This document shows, piece after piece, positions 34,961-43,571 of a DNA stretch of 64,000 nucleotides. Position numbers and translations under genes: made by a program. The stretch is taken from assembly GCA_963790965.1 (NCBI GenBank), contig CAWBQO010000006.1, positions 1,116,001 through 1,180,000 of the forward strand. The letters are read 5' to 3'. The notes below the pieces were generated by a model, which ran no database searches, was not told the DNA's origin, and worked only from the letters and a program-made list of their open reading frames with translations. Position 1 is the first letter of the stretch; every line of letters begins with the position of its first letter. Source of the stretch: CAWBQO01 sp963790965 (lineage in GTDB: Bacteria > Bacteroidota > Rhodothermia > Rhodothermales > DASSAV01).

Positions 34961-36199
34961 ATGCGCGTACTCATTCACGACTATGCCGGTCATCCCTTCG
35001 CCGTCGGCCTCAGCCGAGAACTTGCGCGGCGCGGCCATCAGGTGTGCCACGCCTATTGCGCCTCTCTCGTCACGACGCCACAAGGGTCTTTGACAATGCG
35101 TCCGGATGACCCTGCGTCATTTGCAGTCGCACCCATTCGGCTCAGCCGGCCGCTGGAGAAGTTTTCGTTTGTACGCCGCTGGCGGCAGGAGAACGAGTAT
35201 GGAAGGCTCCTTATAGAAGTCGTTCGGCAGTTCCAGCCTGACGTCGTCCTCTCTGGACAGGCCCCCCTCGACGCGCAGCGAAGGGTACTTGCCTACTGTC
35301 GCCGCGCGAATATTCGCTTTGCATTCTGGCTGCAAGACATCATCGGACTGGCGGCGCACCGGCTCCTGTCCAAGAAAAACGAACTGCTTGGCAGGCTCGT
35401 TGGAGGACACTACATACGCCTTGAAAAGAAGCTACTAAGGCGCAGCGACGCCGTAATTCCCATCGCCGAAAGTTTCCGCCCGACGCTCGACGGATGGCAT
35501 GTTGACGGCCGCCTTGTTCACATCGTTGAGAACTGGGCACCTATAGCCGATGTGCCGCTCCGCCCACGGCTGAACGCCTGGTCGCGCGAACACCTGCTTG
35601 ACGACCGGTTCTGCTATCTATATTCCGGTACACTCGGGCTCAAACACAACCCCGCCCGGCTTCTGGAGCTTGCCATTCACCACCGGGATGACCCCGATGT
35701 TATGGTGGTCGTTGTATCGAGCGGCCTTGGAGCCGAGTGGCTCGCCCGGCAGAAAGAGGCCCTGCAGCTTGAGAATCTTCTCCTGCTGCCCTTCCAATCC
35801 TTTGAGCAGATGCAGGATGTGCTCGCCTCGGCAGATGTCCTCATTGCTCTACTCGAGGAAGATGCCGGTATCTTCTCGGTCCCATCGAAAGTCCTGACCT
35901 ACCTCTGTGCCGGCCGTGCTCTACTGATGTCCGTCCCGCGTGACAACCTGGCCGTGCAAGTAGTTGACTCGTCCCGGTCCGGCATCTGCGTGGACCCCCA
36001 GGACGTAGCGGGTTTCCTCTCGGGTGCCGACGAGCTTCGCGGAGACGAGCGGCGGCGCAAGGAAATGGGCGAGAACGGCCGTCTCTACGCGGAGTCCGCT
36101 TTCAGCATCGGGAAGGTAGCGGATCGGTTCGAATCCATTCTGCTGCCGCTCCTGCAAGACAACGGCAACAGGAAACAGCCTGTCGCGAAAGAAGAATGA
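34961..36199 (+). CDS. glycosyltransferase family 4 (WbuB-like)
   Basis: 412 residues, GT-B fold. N-terminal MRVLIHDYAGHPFAVGLSRELARRGH is the nucleotide-free domain start. The second domain has YSGTLGLKHNPARLL (about 222-236), then FQSFEQMQDVLASADVLIALLEEDAGIFSVPSK, close to WbuB-type enzymes that use a SVPSK in place of the more common EGFGLV loop, and CAGRALLMS. Transfers a sugar, probably an N-acetylated one, to the lipid-linked repeat unit in the cytoplasm; donor not predictable. Starts two bases after the flippase stop and its end overlaps the next gene by 4 nt. Confidence 0.85.
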   Translation: MRVLIHDYAGHPFAVGLSRELARRGHQVCHAYCASLVTTPQGSLTMRPDDPASFAVAPIRLSRPLEKFSFVRRWRQENEYGRLLIEVVRQFQPDVVLSGQAPLDAQRRVLAYCRRANIRFAFWLQDIIGLAAHRLLSKKNELLGRLVGGHYIRLEKKLLRRSDAVIPIAESFRPTLDGWHVDGRLVHIVENWAPIADVPLRPRLNAWSREHLLDDRFCYLYSGTLGLKHNPARLLELAIHHRDDPDVMVVVVSSGLGAEWLARQKEALQLENLLLLPFQSFEQMQDVLASADVLIALLEEDAGIFSVPSKVLTYLCAGRALLMSVPRDNLAVQVVDSSRSGICVDPQDVAGFLSGADELRGDERRRKEMGENGRLYAESAFSIGKVADRFESILLPLLQDNGNRKQPVAKEE

Positions 36200-37434
36200 A
36201 TACCATCCGGAAAATTGCGGTTCATTGGCCTCGCTTCGGGCCGTATCACATTGCCCGGCTTCAGGCTGCGAATTCATTTCTTGTGGAGCGCGGCGTGGAA
36301 CTCGTCGGCCTCGAGACGGCGGGCACCGACGAAATGTACGCCTGGCAGCGAGAAGATGCCGTATTGCCCTTCTCCCGCGCCCAGGTCTTTCCAGGATCGT
36401 CGTTTGAAACCGTACGGCCAAGAGAAATGCACCGACGTGTGACCGAGGCCCTTGACCAGATTCAGCCGGATGCCGTCGCAATAAGCTCGTACAGCTTCCC
36501 GGACGCGCGTGCCTGCCTCGCGTGGTGCCGTCGAAACAGAAGGGTGGCCGTGCTCATGACCGACACCCGGGAGGACGACGTGCGCCGCCACCCTCTCCGC
36601 GAAGCCGTCAAGAAGGCCATCGCTTCCCAGTTCGACTCGGCTTTTATAAGCGGCACGCCACATCAACGCTACTTCGAAAAGCTCGGTATGCCCTCCGACG
36701 TAATCGTTCAGGGGTGCAGCGTCGTGGACAATGCCTACTTTGCGTCCGGCGCGTCAAGCCGTCCTGAGCTCAACTTGCCCGATGTTAAAGACGATCAGCC
36801 GTTCTTTCTCGCCTCCAACAGATTCATTCGGCGCAAGAACCTCGATACGCTCATTCGCGCCTATGCCGCGTACCGGCAGCATGCACAGAACCCCTGGCCT
36901 CTGGTTCTGCTTGGCGACGGGCCCGAGCGAGCCGCGTTGGAAAGGCTGATTGCGGAGGAGGGTGTCATGGGCGTCGCGTTTGCGGGCTTCAGGCAGATCG
37001 AGGAGCTTCCGGCCTATTATGCCCGCGCCACGGCGTTCATTCACCCCGCCCTGTCAGAGCAGTGGGGCCTCGTCGTCAACGAAGCAATGGCGGCCTCGCT
37101 GCCGGTGGTCGTGTCCCGCGGCGTCGGCTGTGCCGAAGACCTGGTCACCCACGGCGAAAATGGACTGCTGTTCGATCCCTACAACCCTTCTGAGCTTACG
37201 GCTCACTTGACGTACCTTGCCACTCATGATGATCAGCGTCGGTTGATGGGTGAAGCGGCGGCTCGGCGCATAGCCTCCTGGAATCTGTCGCGATTTGCGG
37301 AGGGACTCTGGGACGCGGTGCAGCGGGGAAGCCCGCGATCGAACAGAGGGCTGGACCTTTTACCTTCGGCCATCTTGCGTCTGCTACTCCTGGCGGCTTC
37401 CCGGCCCAATTCCTTCCACAAGGTAGAAGCCTGA
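36196..37434 (+). CDS. glycosyltransferase family 4
   Basis: 412 residues, GT-B. N-terminal HWPRFGPYHIARLQAANSFL is a recognised acceptor-domain start. The C-terminal domain holds FLASNRFIRRKNLDTLIRAY (about 209-228), LVLLGDGPERAALE (about 236-249), AFIHPALSEQWGLVVNEAMAASLPVVVS (about 279-306, with the E-x7-E motif) and GCAEDLVTHGENGLLF. Adds a sugar to the growing capsule repeat. The ATGA overlap with the previous gene indicates coupling. The gene is followed 18 bp later by the remains of another glycosyltransferase. Confidence 0.87.
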   Translation: MNTIRKIAVHWPRFGPYHIARLQAANSFLVERGVELVGLETAGTDEMYAWQREDAVLPFSRAQVFPGSSFETVRPREMHRRVTEALDQIQPDAVAISSYSFPDARACLAWCRRNRRVAVLMTDTREDDVRRHPLREAVKKAIASQFDSAFISGTPHQRYFEKLGMPSDVIVQGCSVVDNAYFASGASSRPELNLPDVKDDQPFFLASNRFIRRKNLDTLIRAYAAYRQHAQNPWPLVLLGDGPERAALERLIAEEGVMGVAFAGFRQIEELPAYYARATAFIHPALSEQWGLVVNEAMAASLPVVVSRGVGCAEDLVTHGENGLLFDPYNPSELTAHLTYLATHDDQRRLMGEAAARRIASWNLSRFAEGLWDAVQRGSPRSNRGLDLLPSAILRLLLLAASRPNSFHKVEA

Positions 37435-37452
37435 GAAGGCGAAGAGGCACTA

Positions 37453-38029
37453 TTGAACGTTCTGATGATCCATCACTTTCATCGATCTCACGTGCCGAGC
37501 GGAGAGGACGCGGTCGTCTCGCGGGAACTGGACCTGTTGAAGGCCGGAGATCACGAGGTCGAACTGTACGCCCGCTAAAACGATCAAGCGGATTCGTCGT
37601 CTCTGTTAGATGTGGCGCGCACGGCCTCTCGGATTCAGTAGCTTTCTGGGTCGGAAAAGCCCGGAAGAGGTCGTCGAGCTGATGAGGTAAGCGACTTGTG
37701 TTGTCTCTCCGTCGGTGTGCGAGGAAACATTCGGACTCTCACTCGTGGAGGCCTTTGCCACCGCTACCGCCGTCGTTGCTTCCGACCTCGGCGGCACAAG
37801 CGAGATCGTCACCCGGGACGTTGGACGCCTCTTTCCCTCCGGCGACGCGGCCTCACTGGCCAAACACCTGAGGTTCTTCGCTGATAATGTGCCTGAACCC
37901 GCCCGCATGGGTGCCGCGGCGCGCGCAAGGTGGGGAGATCTTTATAGACCGGCCGCTAACCTCGAAACCCTCGAATCGGTTTATTCGAGCGCCATGCGCC
38001 TGCCCGTGTGTGCCTCATCGCGCCCCTAA
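37453..38029 (+). pseudogene. decayed glycosyltransferase family 4 gene
   Basis: Starting at the TTG at 37453 (GAGG just before it), 41 codons match a GT4 N-terminus (NVLMIHHFHRSHVPSGEDAV, then LLKAGDHEVELYAR) up to a TAA at 37576. The frame continues with NDQADSSSLLDVARTASRIQ to a TAG at 37639. A C-terminal fragment then appears in the next frame (FLGRKSPEEVVELMR, TAA at 37688), continuing ATCVVSPSVCEETFGLSLVEAFATATAVVASD to the natural end near 38029. About 200-250 residues of the middle, including most of the donor-binding domain start, are missing. Three stops, a frame change and a deletion together mean true gene decay, not one sequencing slip. Confidence 0.85.
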
Positions 38030-38305
38030 CCTTCTGTGCCGCACGACCAGGCAAGCCCTGAATGGAACAACACTTCTTTAGATTGGTGGCCCACGGCAGG
38101 CTTGACTGGACAGGGGCGGCCTGAAGTGAAGTACGTCATCGCTAACGGTTCTACGGATGTGTCCGGCTGCGGAACGTGTCCTGATGGGCACCTGCCATCA
38201 TGCAGAACGGCATCCCTTTCGATCAGCGTGGACGTGGGGCCGGCGCAATCGACTCAGTCTCCACCGATGCCCGACAAGGCAAATAACGACCTCGCCGACG
38301 GAGGT
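38030..38305. other. gene-free gap after the decayed glycosyltransferase
   Basis: 276 bp between the pseudogene and the oppositely oriented GT11-like gene. Contains only short frames with several stops, such as an 20-codon frame from the ATG near 38061. Possibly further eroded coding DNA, but I cannot assign it. Confidence 0.3.
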
Positions 38306-39247
38306 TCAACGGAATTGCGACCGCAATTCGGCGGCGAATTCCGCCGGTAGCCGGTCGCTATCGGACAACTGCACCTCGCGGTGTGGTGCTTCCCCATAGA
38401 GCGGATGCGGAAGCTGTGATGGATACCAGATCGCAGGCTTCCGCCCCAAAAAGGCGGACCATAAGGAGAACGTCGAACCAGATGTGATGAGCATCCCGCA
38501 CTCGGAAAGTGCCAGGACGTCGGCAATACTGGAGCCAAAGAACACGCGCTCGACATCAGGAAGCTGCAGGAGCGGTGCGAGGTCGGAGTCTGACCCGTCC
38601 GAGAAGATGCGTATCGGAACTGCCGGACCGAGAAGGTCTCTGACCTTCCGGACCTGTGCCACATACCACGTAATCGGGATGCGCACCGTGAGCAGAATCT
38701 TGCTCAAACTTCCTGTGTCGGCGGGCAAAAAATCTCCCAAGCGCACATGTATGCCGACGCACTGTGAAAGGCCACGCGCTGCCGGCGGCTTCCACTGCGG
38801 ACGGGTTATTCGAAGGAGTTCTTCTCTTACTACCTCGTAGTCGGAGATGAATGGTTCAAAGAACCCTTCCATTCCGCTGAAAACCACTACTCTCGCCTTG
38901 TCGCTATCACTCCACGGGGCGATGAGGCTCGGAAGACCGGCCTCCGGCACGCGACTCGCCCCGGCTAAAAGGCGGAGCTTCTGCCATCCCGTGATATATC
39001 CCTCAGCAGGGCTAAACAGATTGTGATACGTTCGTTTGTCGCGGTCGCCGGCGCGAAACGGCTTGTCAATTACCTGGGGCCAGGTGGGCCAGATGAGCGG
39101 CGCGCCGAGCGATCTGGACGCCACCACGGCCCTTGCCCATGGAAACAGATGGTTGCCTAAACCCACACCGCCGATGCGAACAGCAAGAAGGTCGACCTTA
39201 GAACGGAGTTTTGGATAGAGATAGACGTTTGATTGGGGCAGGGGCAT
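38306..39247 (-). CDS. GT11-like (alpha-1,2-fucosyltransferase family) glycosyltransferase
   Basis: 313 residues. The N-terminal VRIGGVGLGNHLFPWARAVVAS resembles the GGLGNQLFQYAFA start of family 11 enzymes, and VGIHVRLGDF (about 167-176) matches their HxRRGD donor-binding motif. A later IADVLALSECGMLITSGSTFSLWSAFLG block fits the third GT11 motif. It would transfer fucose or a related deoxy sugar from a GDP donor. Runs against the other genes of the locus, flanked by a decayed gene and a 337-bp gap, so it may be a later arrival. Confidence 0.72.
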   Translation of the reverse strand: MPLPQSNVYLYPKLRSKVDLLAVRIGGVGLGNHLFPWARAVVASRSLGAPLIWPTWPQVIDKPFRAGDRDKRTYHNLFSPAEGYITGWQKLRLLAGASRVPEAGLPSLIAPWSDSDKARVVVFSGMEGFFEPFISDYEVVREELLRITRPQWKPPAARGLSQCVGIHVRLGDFLPADTGSLSKILLTVRIPITWYVAQVRKVRDLLGPAVPIRIFSDGSDSDLAPLLQLPDVERVFFGSSIADVLALSECGMLITSGSTFSLWSAFLGRKPAIWYPSQLPHPLYGEAPHREVQLSDSDRLPAEFAAELRSQFR

Positions 39248-39584
39248 GGAGGATGCGGGGCGGAAATGCTTCGGACGCGGTCCGCCAAATTACGTCAACC
39301 GGCGGAAGGCGTCACCCTGGAGCCAAACATTCATGCCCGACTTTTCAATTCCTCCAGAACACCGGTCGACCTGCGTAACCTTCGCCTGTGCTAATTCGTA
39401 CTTTCTATGCGGCCCCAGTCACGCTTCTTTGTCGCACACGACTATGCACAGGCGCGACCTACGGCCGAAAGGGATAGCGTCTTGGAGGGTCAGCCTGCCT
39501 GGATAGCTAAGGGGGCAACCGATGCGCTCTGGCGCGGCTCGCGCGGCATCCGAAATCATTCCTCTCCGTCAAAGAGTAGTTCTC
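39248..39584. other. divergent intergenic region between two glycosyltransferase genes
   Basis: 337 bp. Open frames are short and lack homology signs; an in-frame upstream ATG (39522) could lengthen the next gene by 21 residues but those residues are not conserved-looking. Promoters for both flanking genes should be here; none can be placed with confidence. Confidence 0.35.
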
Positions 39585-40724
39585 ATGCAAGCCGGCAACT
39601 TCGCGTCAGTATTTGTTATAGGCAGATTTCCGCCGCCGCTCGACGGGCAGAGCATCAGCACGAGACGGCTGGCGGAGCTACTCGAAGGAAACAGACAGGT
39701 TGAGAGGGTAAACACGTCTCCGCCGGACTCTAAATTTGTGGTTGCAGAGGCCAAGGTTCGGATTGGCCGAATAGTTCATTATGCGGTGCTGCTGCCGAGC
39801 CTGAGGAGGAAGCTCCGCAGAGCGCCGGAGGCTCCAGTGCTGTGGGCGTCCATTTCCCCTGTTAAACTGGGACACTGGCGGGACATGCTCACCGTCTTCC
39901 CTGCCTTTGGTCCTGAACGGAAGGTTTTTGCAGTGGTTCATCGCGCCACGTTCGAGCAGGTGTTTACTTCGCCACTCACGTCATGGTCCGGCAGGCTCCT
40001 CGCAGAGCGACTGTCCGGATTCGTGTTCCTGGATGAGCAACTTGCCAGTGCGTGTGCCCCGTGGATTCCGGACGGGAAGCGATTCGTGATTCCCAATACC
40101 GTTGAAGCGGCTGTCTTGTGCAGTGAAGACGCGCTCCGCGAGAAGCGACGTGACCGCGCCGGACGCTCGCAGCTGAGGCTCCTTTTTCTTGCCGGTATGA
40201 TGCCCGAAAAGGGCTACTGGGATGTTCTGGAGGCTATCAAGATACTCCGGCAGCGAGGTGTATCCGTTCAGGCAAAGTTCGCCGGCGGCTGGGTACATCC
40301 CAAAGATGAAGCGGCTTTTGATCAATTTCTCAGCGAGAATGATCTGAGAGGGTTGGCGACGCACATTGGTGCAGTTAAGGAGCGCGGCCGAGTGAAGGAG
40401 CTGCATCTCTGGGCCGATGTGTTTCTGCTCCCAACCTACCACCCAACAGAAGCGCAGCCGATCTCGCTCATAGAAGCCATGAATGCGGGTACACCATTGA
40501 TCGTCTCGCCACAGGGGGGCGTCGCGCAGATGGTTCAATCAGGACGTGAGGGCCTGCACGTACCGTCCCGCACGCCGTCGGCCATCGCTGACGCAGTGGA
40601 GCAGCTCGTTGATAACGAAACGTGGTTGGGTATGTCACTGAATGCGCGCGCGCGCTTCGACGCCACGTATGGTCCAGATGTCGTGCTGAAGCAGTGGGTG
40701 GCTCTTCTTGATAGTCAAAGATGA
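39585..40724 (+). CDS. glycosyltransferase family 4
   Basis: 379 residues from the ATG at 39585; that start places the first strand FASVFVIGRFPPPLDGQSISTRRL correctly. C-terminal GT-B domain: LRLLFLAGMMPEKGYWDVLEAI (about 205-226), KFAGGW, HLWADVFLLPTYHPTEAQPISLIEAMNAGTPLIVS (about 298-332, E-x7-E type), GGVAQMVQSGREGLHV. A capsule glycosyltransferase with unknown donor. Separated from the rest by the reverse GT11-like gene; 138 bp before the barrel protein gene. Confidence 0.87.
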   Translation: MQAGNFASVFVIGRFPPPLDGQSISTRRLAELLEGNRQVERVNTSPPDSKFVVAEAKVRIGRIVHYAVLLPSLRRKLRRAPEAPVLWASISPVKLGHWRDMLTVFPAFGPERKVFAVVHRATFEQVFTSPLTSWSGRLLAERLSGFVFLDEQLASACAPWIPDGKRFVIPNTVEAAVLCSEDALREKRRDRAGRSQLRLLFLAGMMPEKGYWDVLEAIKILRQRGVSVQAKFAGGWVHPKDEAAFDQFLSENDLRGLATHIGAVKERGRVKELHLWADVFLLPTYHPTEAQPISLIEAMNAGTPLIVSPQGGVAQMVQSGREGLHVPSRTPSAIADAVEQLVDNETWLGMSLNARARFDATYGPDVVLKQWVALLDSQR

Positions 40725-40862
40725 GGCGCACGGTCCAGTAGAGAAAGGCTAATGTGCCGCTGCGAAGATGTAACCTTCCTCGCTTGAAACTCGTAATCTG
40801 AACAACCCGGCCTATCGATCCCGGCAAGTGGTTCTTACTTCCGCCTTCTCTGTGTTGCTGCC

Positions 40863-42434
40863 ATGAGATCCCTCCCTTTTGCTGCACTTTGCGCCGTTCT
40901 CGCGCTTCTCACAGCCCCCGCCACTTTCGCGCAGGGCGTCGATGTGGATTCGATTTCCGTTGAGGTTCATCGCGCGACGGAGCGGGCGCGCGGCGTCTCT
41001 GCGGAGGCGCTCGTGGATACTCGTGCCCGGCTGAGCCAGGCGCAGGCGGATGTGCGCGAGGCCAGGATGCGCGCCGAGGAAGCAGGACAAAAAGAGCTGG
41101 TGCTCCGACTCAAAGCGCTCGAACTGGACCTGATCGAGGCGCTCGGCGCGCTCGAAGGCGACGGTCCGCCGGTTGCAGAACGCGAAAGCGCGGTCAATGA
41201 GCCGGCCTGGGAGGCCCCCGATACCTCCTCCACGCGGCCCTCCTGGTGGGGGCGCGGCCACCGGCATCACAGCGACACGGCGGCAGCTCGCAGCCATTCC
41301 GGCGCGACCGTCGACTGGCGGCTCAAAGCGCCGACCCGCAGCGCCGCCGTCATGGTGGGCGAGTTTCCTAATCGTTGGCCGTTCGCTGAAACGGCGCTCT
41401 ACCGAGAAACGCCGGCGCTTAGGTACAACCGCGTCGACGGCTTCGTACTCGGCCTCGCGCGCGACCCGCTGCAGTGGGATGAACCGGATCAGGCCAAGGT
41501 CTACGGACAGGTGGGCTATGCCTTCGGCCTCGACAAATGGCGTTACGAGATCGGTGTCGAGGCGCGGCCGTTCCTTTCATCCGATGAAACGTACGGCCTG
41601 AAGCTCGGCGCGTCTTACCGCTACAACACCGTCACGAATGATCTCTGGAAAGCGAACTGGATCGAAAACTCGCTCGCCTTCTTCTTTTTCCGCAACGACT
41701 TCTTCGACTATTACGGCGTGGAGGGCTGGACGTTCTATGCCGTGCAGCGACTCTCGCCCAAGCTTCAGGTGAGCGCCGGGTTCCGCACGGAGGATCATAG
41801 TTCGCTGCGGCAGACGAGCCACTGGTCGCTCTTCGGCGGCGATCCGGTGCCGTACAACCCTTCCGTCACGCAGGGCCGAATGAAAACGTTCGTGGCCGCG
41901 CTCGAAGGCGGCGCGGTGTCTGACCTGAACGAGTTTCCTCGCGGCTGGGCGTTCCGGGCCGACGGGGAAACCGGAGATTCCCCCATCGGCACCTTCCGCA
42001 GTCTTACCGGCGACGTGCGCGCATACGTGCCCGTCTCCCGCTTCAGCTACCTGGCCCTTCGGCTGCGCGGCGGAACGGCGGGCGGCGACGTGCCGCTCCA
42101 GAATCGGTTCAGCATTGGCGGCATTGGTACGGTGAGAGGTTACGAGCAGAACTATATTGGCGGCACGAGCATCGCCCTCGCCAACGCGGAGTACGCCATT
42201 GGCAATGCGAGCCCGTTCGACGACGTGTTTGAAGACGCGCAGATCTTTGGCTTCTTCGACGCCGGGCGCGTCGGGGGATCGCGCTTCGGTTCAGCGGATG
42301 AGTGGCTGACTTCGGCCGGCCTCGGCATCTCGCTCGACGAACGCAATCTGCGGTTCGAACTGGCCTTCCCGCTTCAGGACTCGCCCTTTGGCAACGGACC
42401 TACGCTCTGGTTCCGCCTCAGCCCCACGTTCTGA
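40863..42434 (+). CDS. BamA/TamA-like outer-membrane beta-barrel protein
   Basis: 523 residues. Signal peptide (to about 23, ending FAQ), then a charged helical segment (about 30-100, likely coiled coil), a linker rich in serine and histidine, and a C-terminal 16-strand-type barrel with the surface-antigen motif TVRGYEQNYIGG (about 421-432) that marks BamA/TamA/FhaC loop 6. POTRA domains are absent. The last residue is phenylalanine, as expected of a Bam substrate. Role unknown; position at the end of the polysaccharide locus suggests an outer-membrane step but this is inference. 3 bp from the convergent dut stop. Confidence 0.85.
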   Translation: MRSLPFAALCAVLALLTAPATFAQGVDVDSISVEVHRATERARGVSAEALVDTRARLSQAQADVREARMRAEEAGQKELVLRLKALELDLIEALGALEGDGPPVAERESAVNEPAWEAPDTSSTRPSWWGRGHRHHSDTAAARSHSGATVDWRLKAPTRSAAVMVGEFPNRWPFAETALYRETPALRYNRVDGFVLGLARDPLQWDEPDQAKVYGQVGYAFGLDKWRYEIGVEARPFLSSDETYGLKLGASYRYNTVTNDLWKANWIENSLAFFFFRNDFFDYYGVEGWTFYAVQRLSPKLQVSAGFRTEDHSSLRQTSHWSLFGGDPVPYNPSVTQGRMKTFVAALEGGAVSDLNEFPRGWAFRADGETGDSPIGTFRSLTGDVRAYVPVSRFSYLALRLRGGTAGGDVPLQNRFSIGGIGTVRGYEQNYIGGTSIALANAEYAIGNASPFDDVFEDAQIFGFFDAGRVGGSRFGSADEWLTSAGLGISLDERNLRFELAFPLQDSPFGNGPTLWFRLSPTF

Positions 42435-42437
42435 CGC

Positions 42438-42899
42438 TCAGTGCTTGCCGGTTGACCCGAATCCACCTGCCCCTCGCTCCGTCTCTCCGAGCGAGGCCTG
42501 CTCGTCCCATTCCACGCGGGAATGGGCGGCCACGACCATCTGCGCCACGCGCTCGCCTCGCCGGACGACGAACGGCTCCTCGCCGTGGTTGATGAGGATG
42601 ACTTTGATCTCGCCCCTGTAGTCCGCGTCTATGGTGCCGGGGCTGTTCAGGACCGTCACCCCGTGCTTTGCCGCAAGTCCGCTGCGAGGCCGCACCTGGG
42701 CTTCGTAACCGACGGGGAGCGCGATGGCAAGGCCGGTCGGGACGAGGGCGTACCGGCCGGGACCGAGCGTCAGCGGCTCGTCCTCGGGAACGGCCGCCCG
42801 CAGGTCCATGCCCGCGCTCGCCCCGGTGGCATAAAAAGGCAGATCGATATCCGACGCGTGCGAAAAGCGGGTGACAGAAAGTTCTATGGAGTGGGACAT
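42438..42899 (-). CDS. dut: deoxyuridine 5'-triphosphate nucleotidohydrolase
   Basis: 153 residues. Converts dUTP to dUMP, limiting uracil in DNA and feeding thymidylate synthesis. All five dUTPase motifs are seen: ATGASAGMDLRAA (25-37), VRPRSGLAAKHG (about 69-80), GTIDADYRGEIKVILIN (about 88-104), RGERVAQMVV (about 115-124) and the C-terminal P-loop-like RGAGGFGSTGKH (142-153). Full length. Its end lies 3 bp from the stop of the convergent barrel gene. Confidence 0.97.
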   Translation of the reverse strand: MSHSIELSVTRFSHASDIDLPFYATGASAGMDLRAAVPEDEPLTLGPGRYALVPTGLAIALPVGYEAQVRPRSGLAAKHGVTVLNSPGTIDADYRGEIKVILINHGEEPFVVRRGERVAQMVVAAHSRVEWDEQASLGETERGAGGFGSTGKH

Positions 42900-43571
42900 C
42901 TGCGGGTCGAAGTTGATAGCGTGAAGAGTCGTTAAGAGGCGGGAAGATTACGGGTAGCTGCCAAACACAGCAGGCGCTCTGCACTGTACAAACGCGCAGA
43001 CGCTCGAGATTCAAGGGGTAACGCCGGCGCTGCTGCGATGTATGTTTCTGGTGAATGGAGTCCGGAACTGCCGCAGGGAGAACCCACGTCCGCGCGTGAA
43101 GCCGGACGAAGCGTGGCAAGAGACTGTTGATTGACTATTGATCCATCACAGATTTACACGCGTTTATATGCCGCTGGAATGCGGGCTAACACTCCACTGA
43201 CCCTCCCTCAGGCGTGAGGTTGCTTCGGTACTTTGATCCATAGTGCCAGCTACACAGGGCGCTTTCTACAATATCAGCAGTCTCTTGGCCTACGCGCCCG
43301 TACTGAAATAAGAGGAGAGGACGACAAGAGCTATCAGTGCTCGTTCAATGAAAAGCTACTACCCACCGTCAACCCGTTTCACATCGGGGATAAGGTTGCT
43401 GCGTATGTCGGGGAGCGGACATTCTTCAATACGGCCCCGTGGCGACCCGTACGCGATTCGCATTGAAGACGATCCGGATCTTGAGCGATTTAGGTCAGCA
43501 GGTCTGACTTCGTAATGCACCTTCCCCTCCACCAAGCCGCCGCGCCGGCACGGGGCACACCTGCGTCTGCT
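42900..43571. other. 672-bp stretch, possible gene remnant at 43233-43515
   Basis: No clear gene. A 77-codon frame from the TTG at 43233 (ending 43466) reads smoothly in places (NPFHIGDKVAAYVGERTFFNTAP) and another frame just after it gives RGDPYAIRIEDDPDLERF to a stop at 43515; the two could be halves of one frameshifted or decayed protein. I do not recognise either part. The first 330 bp hold nothing identifiable. Confidence 0.35.
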
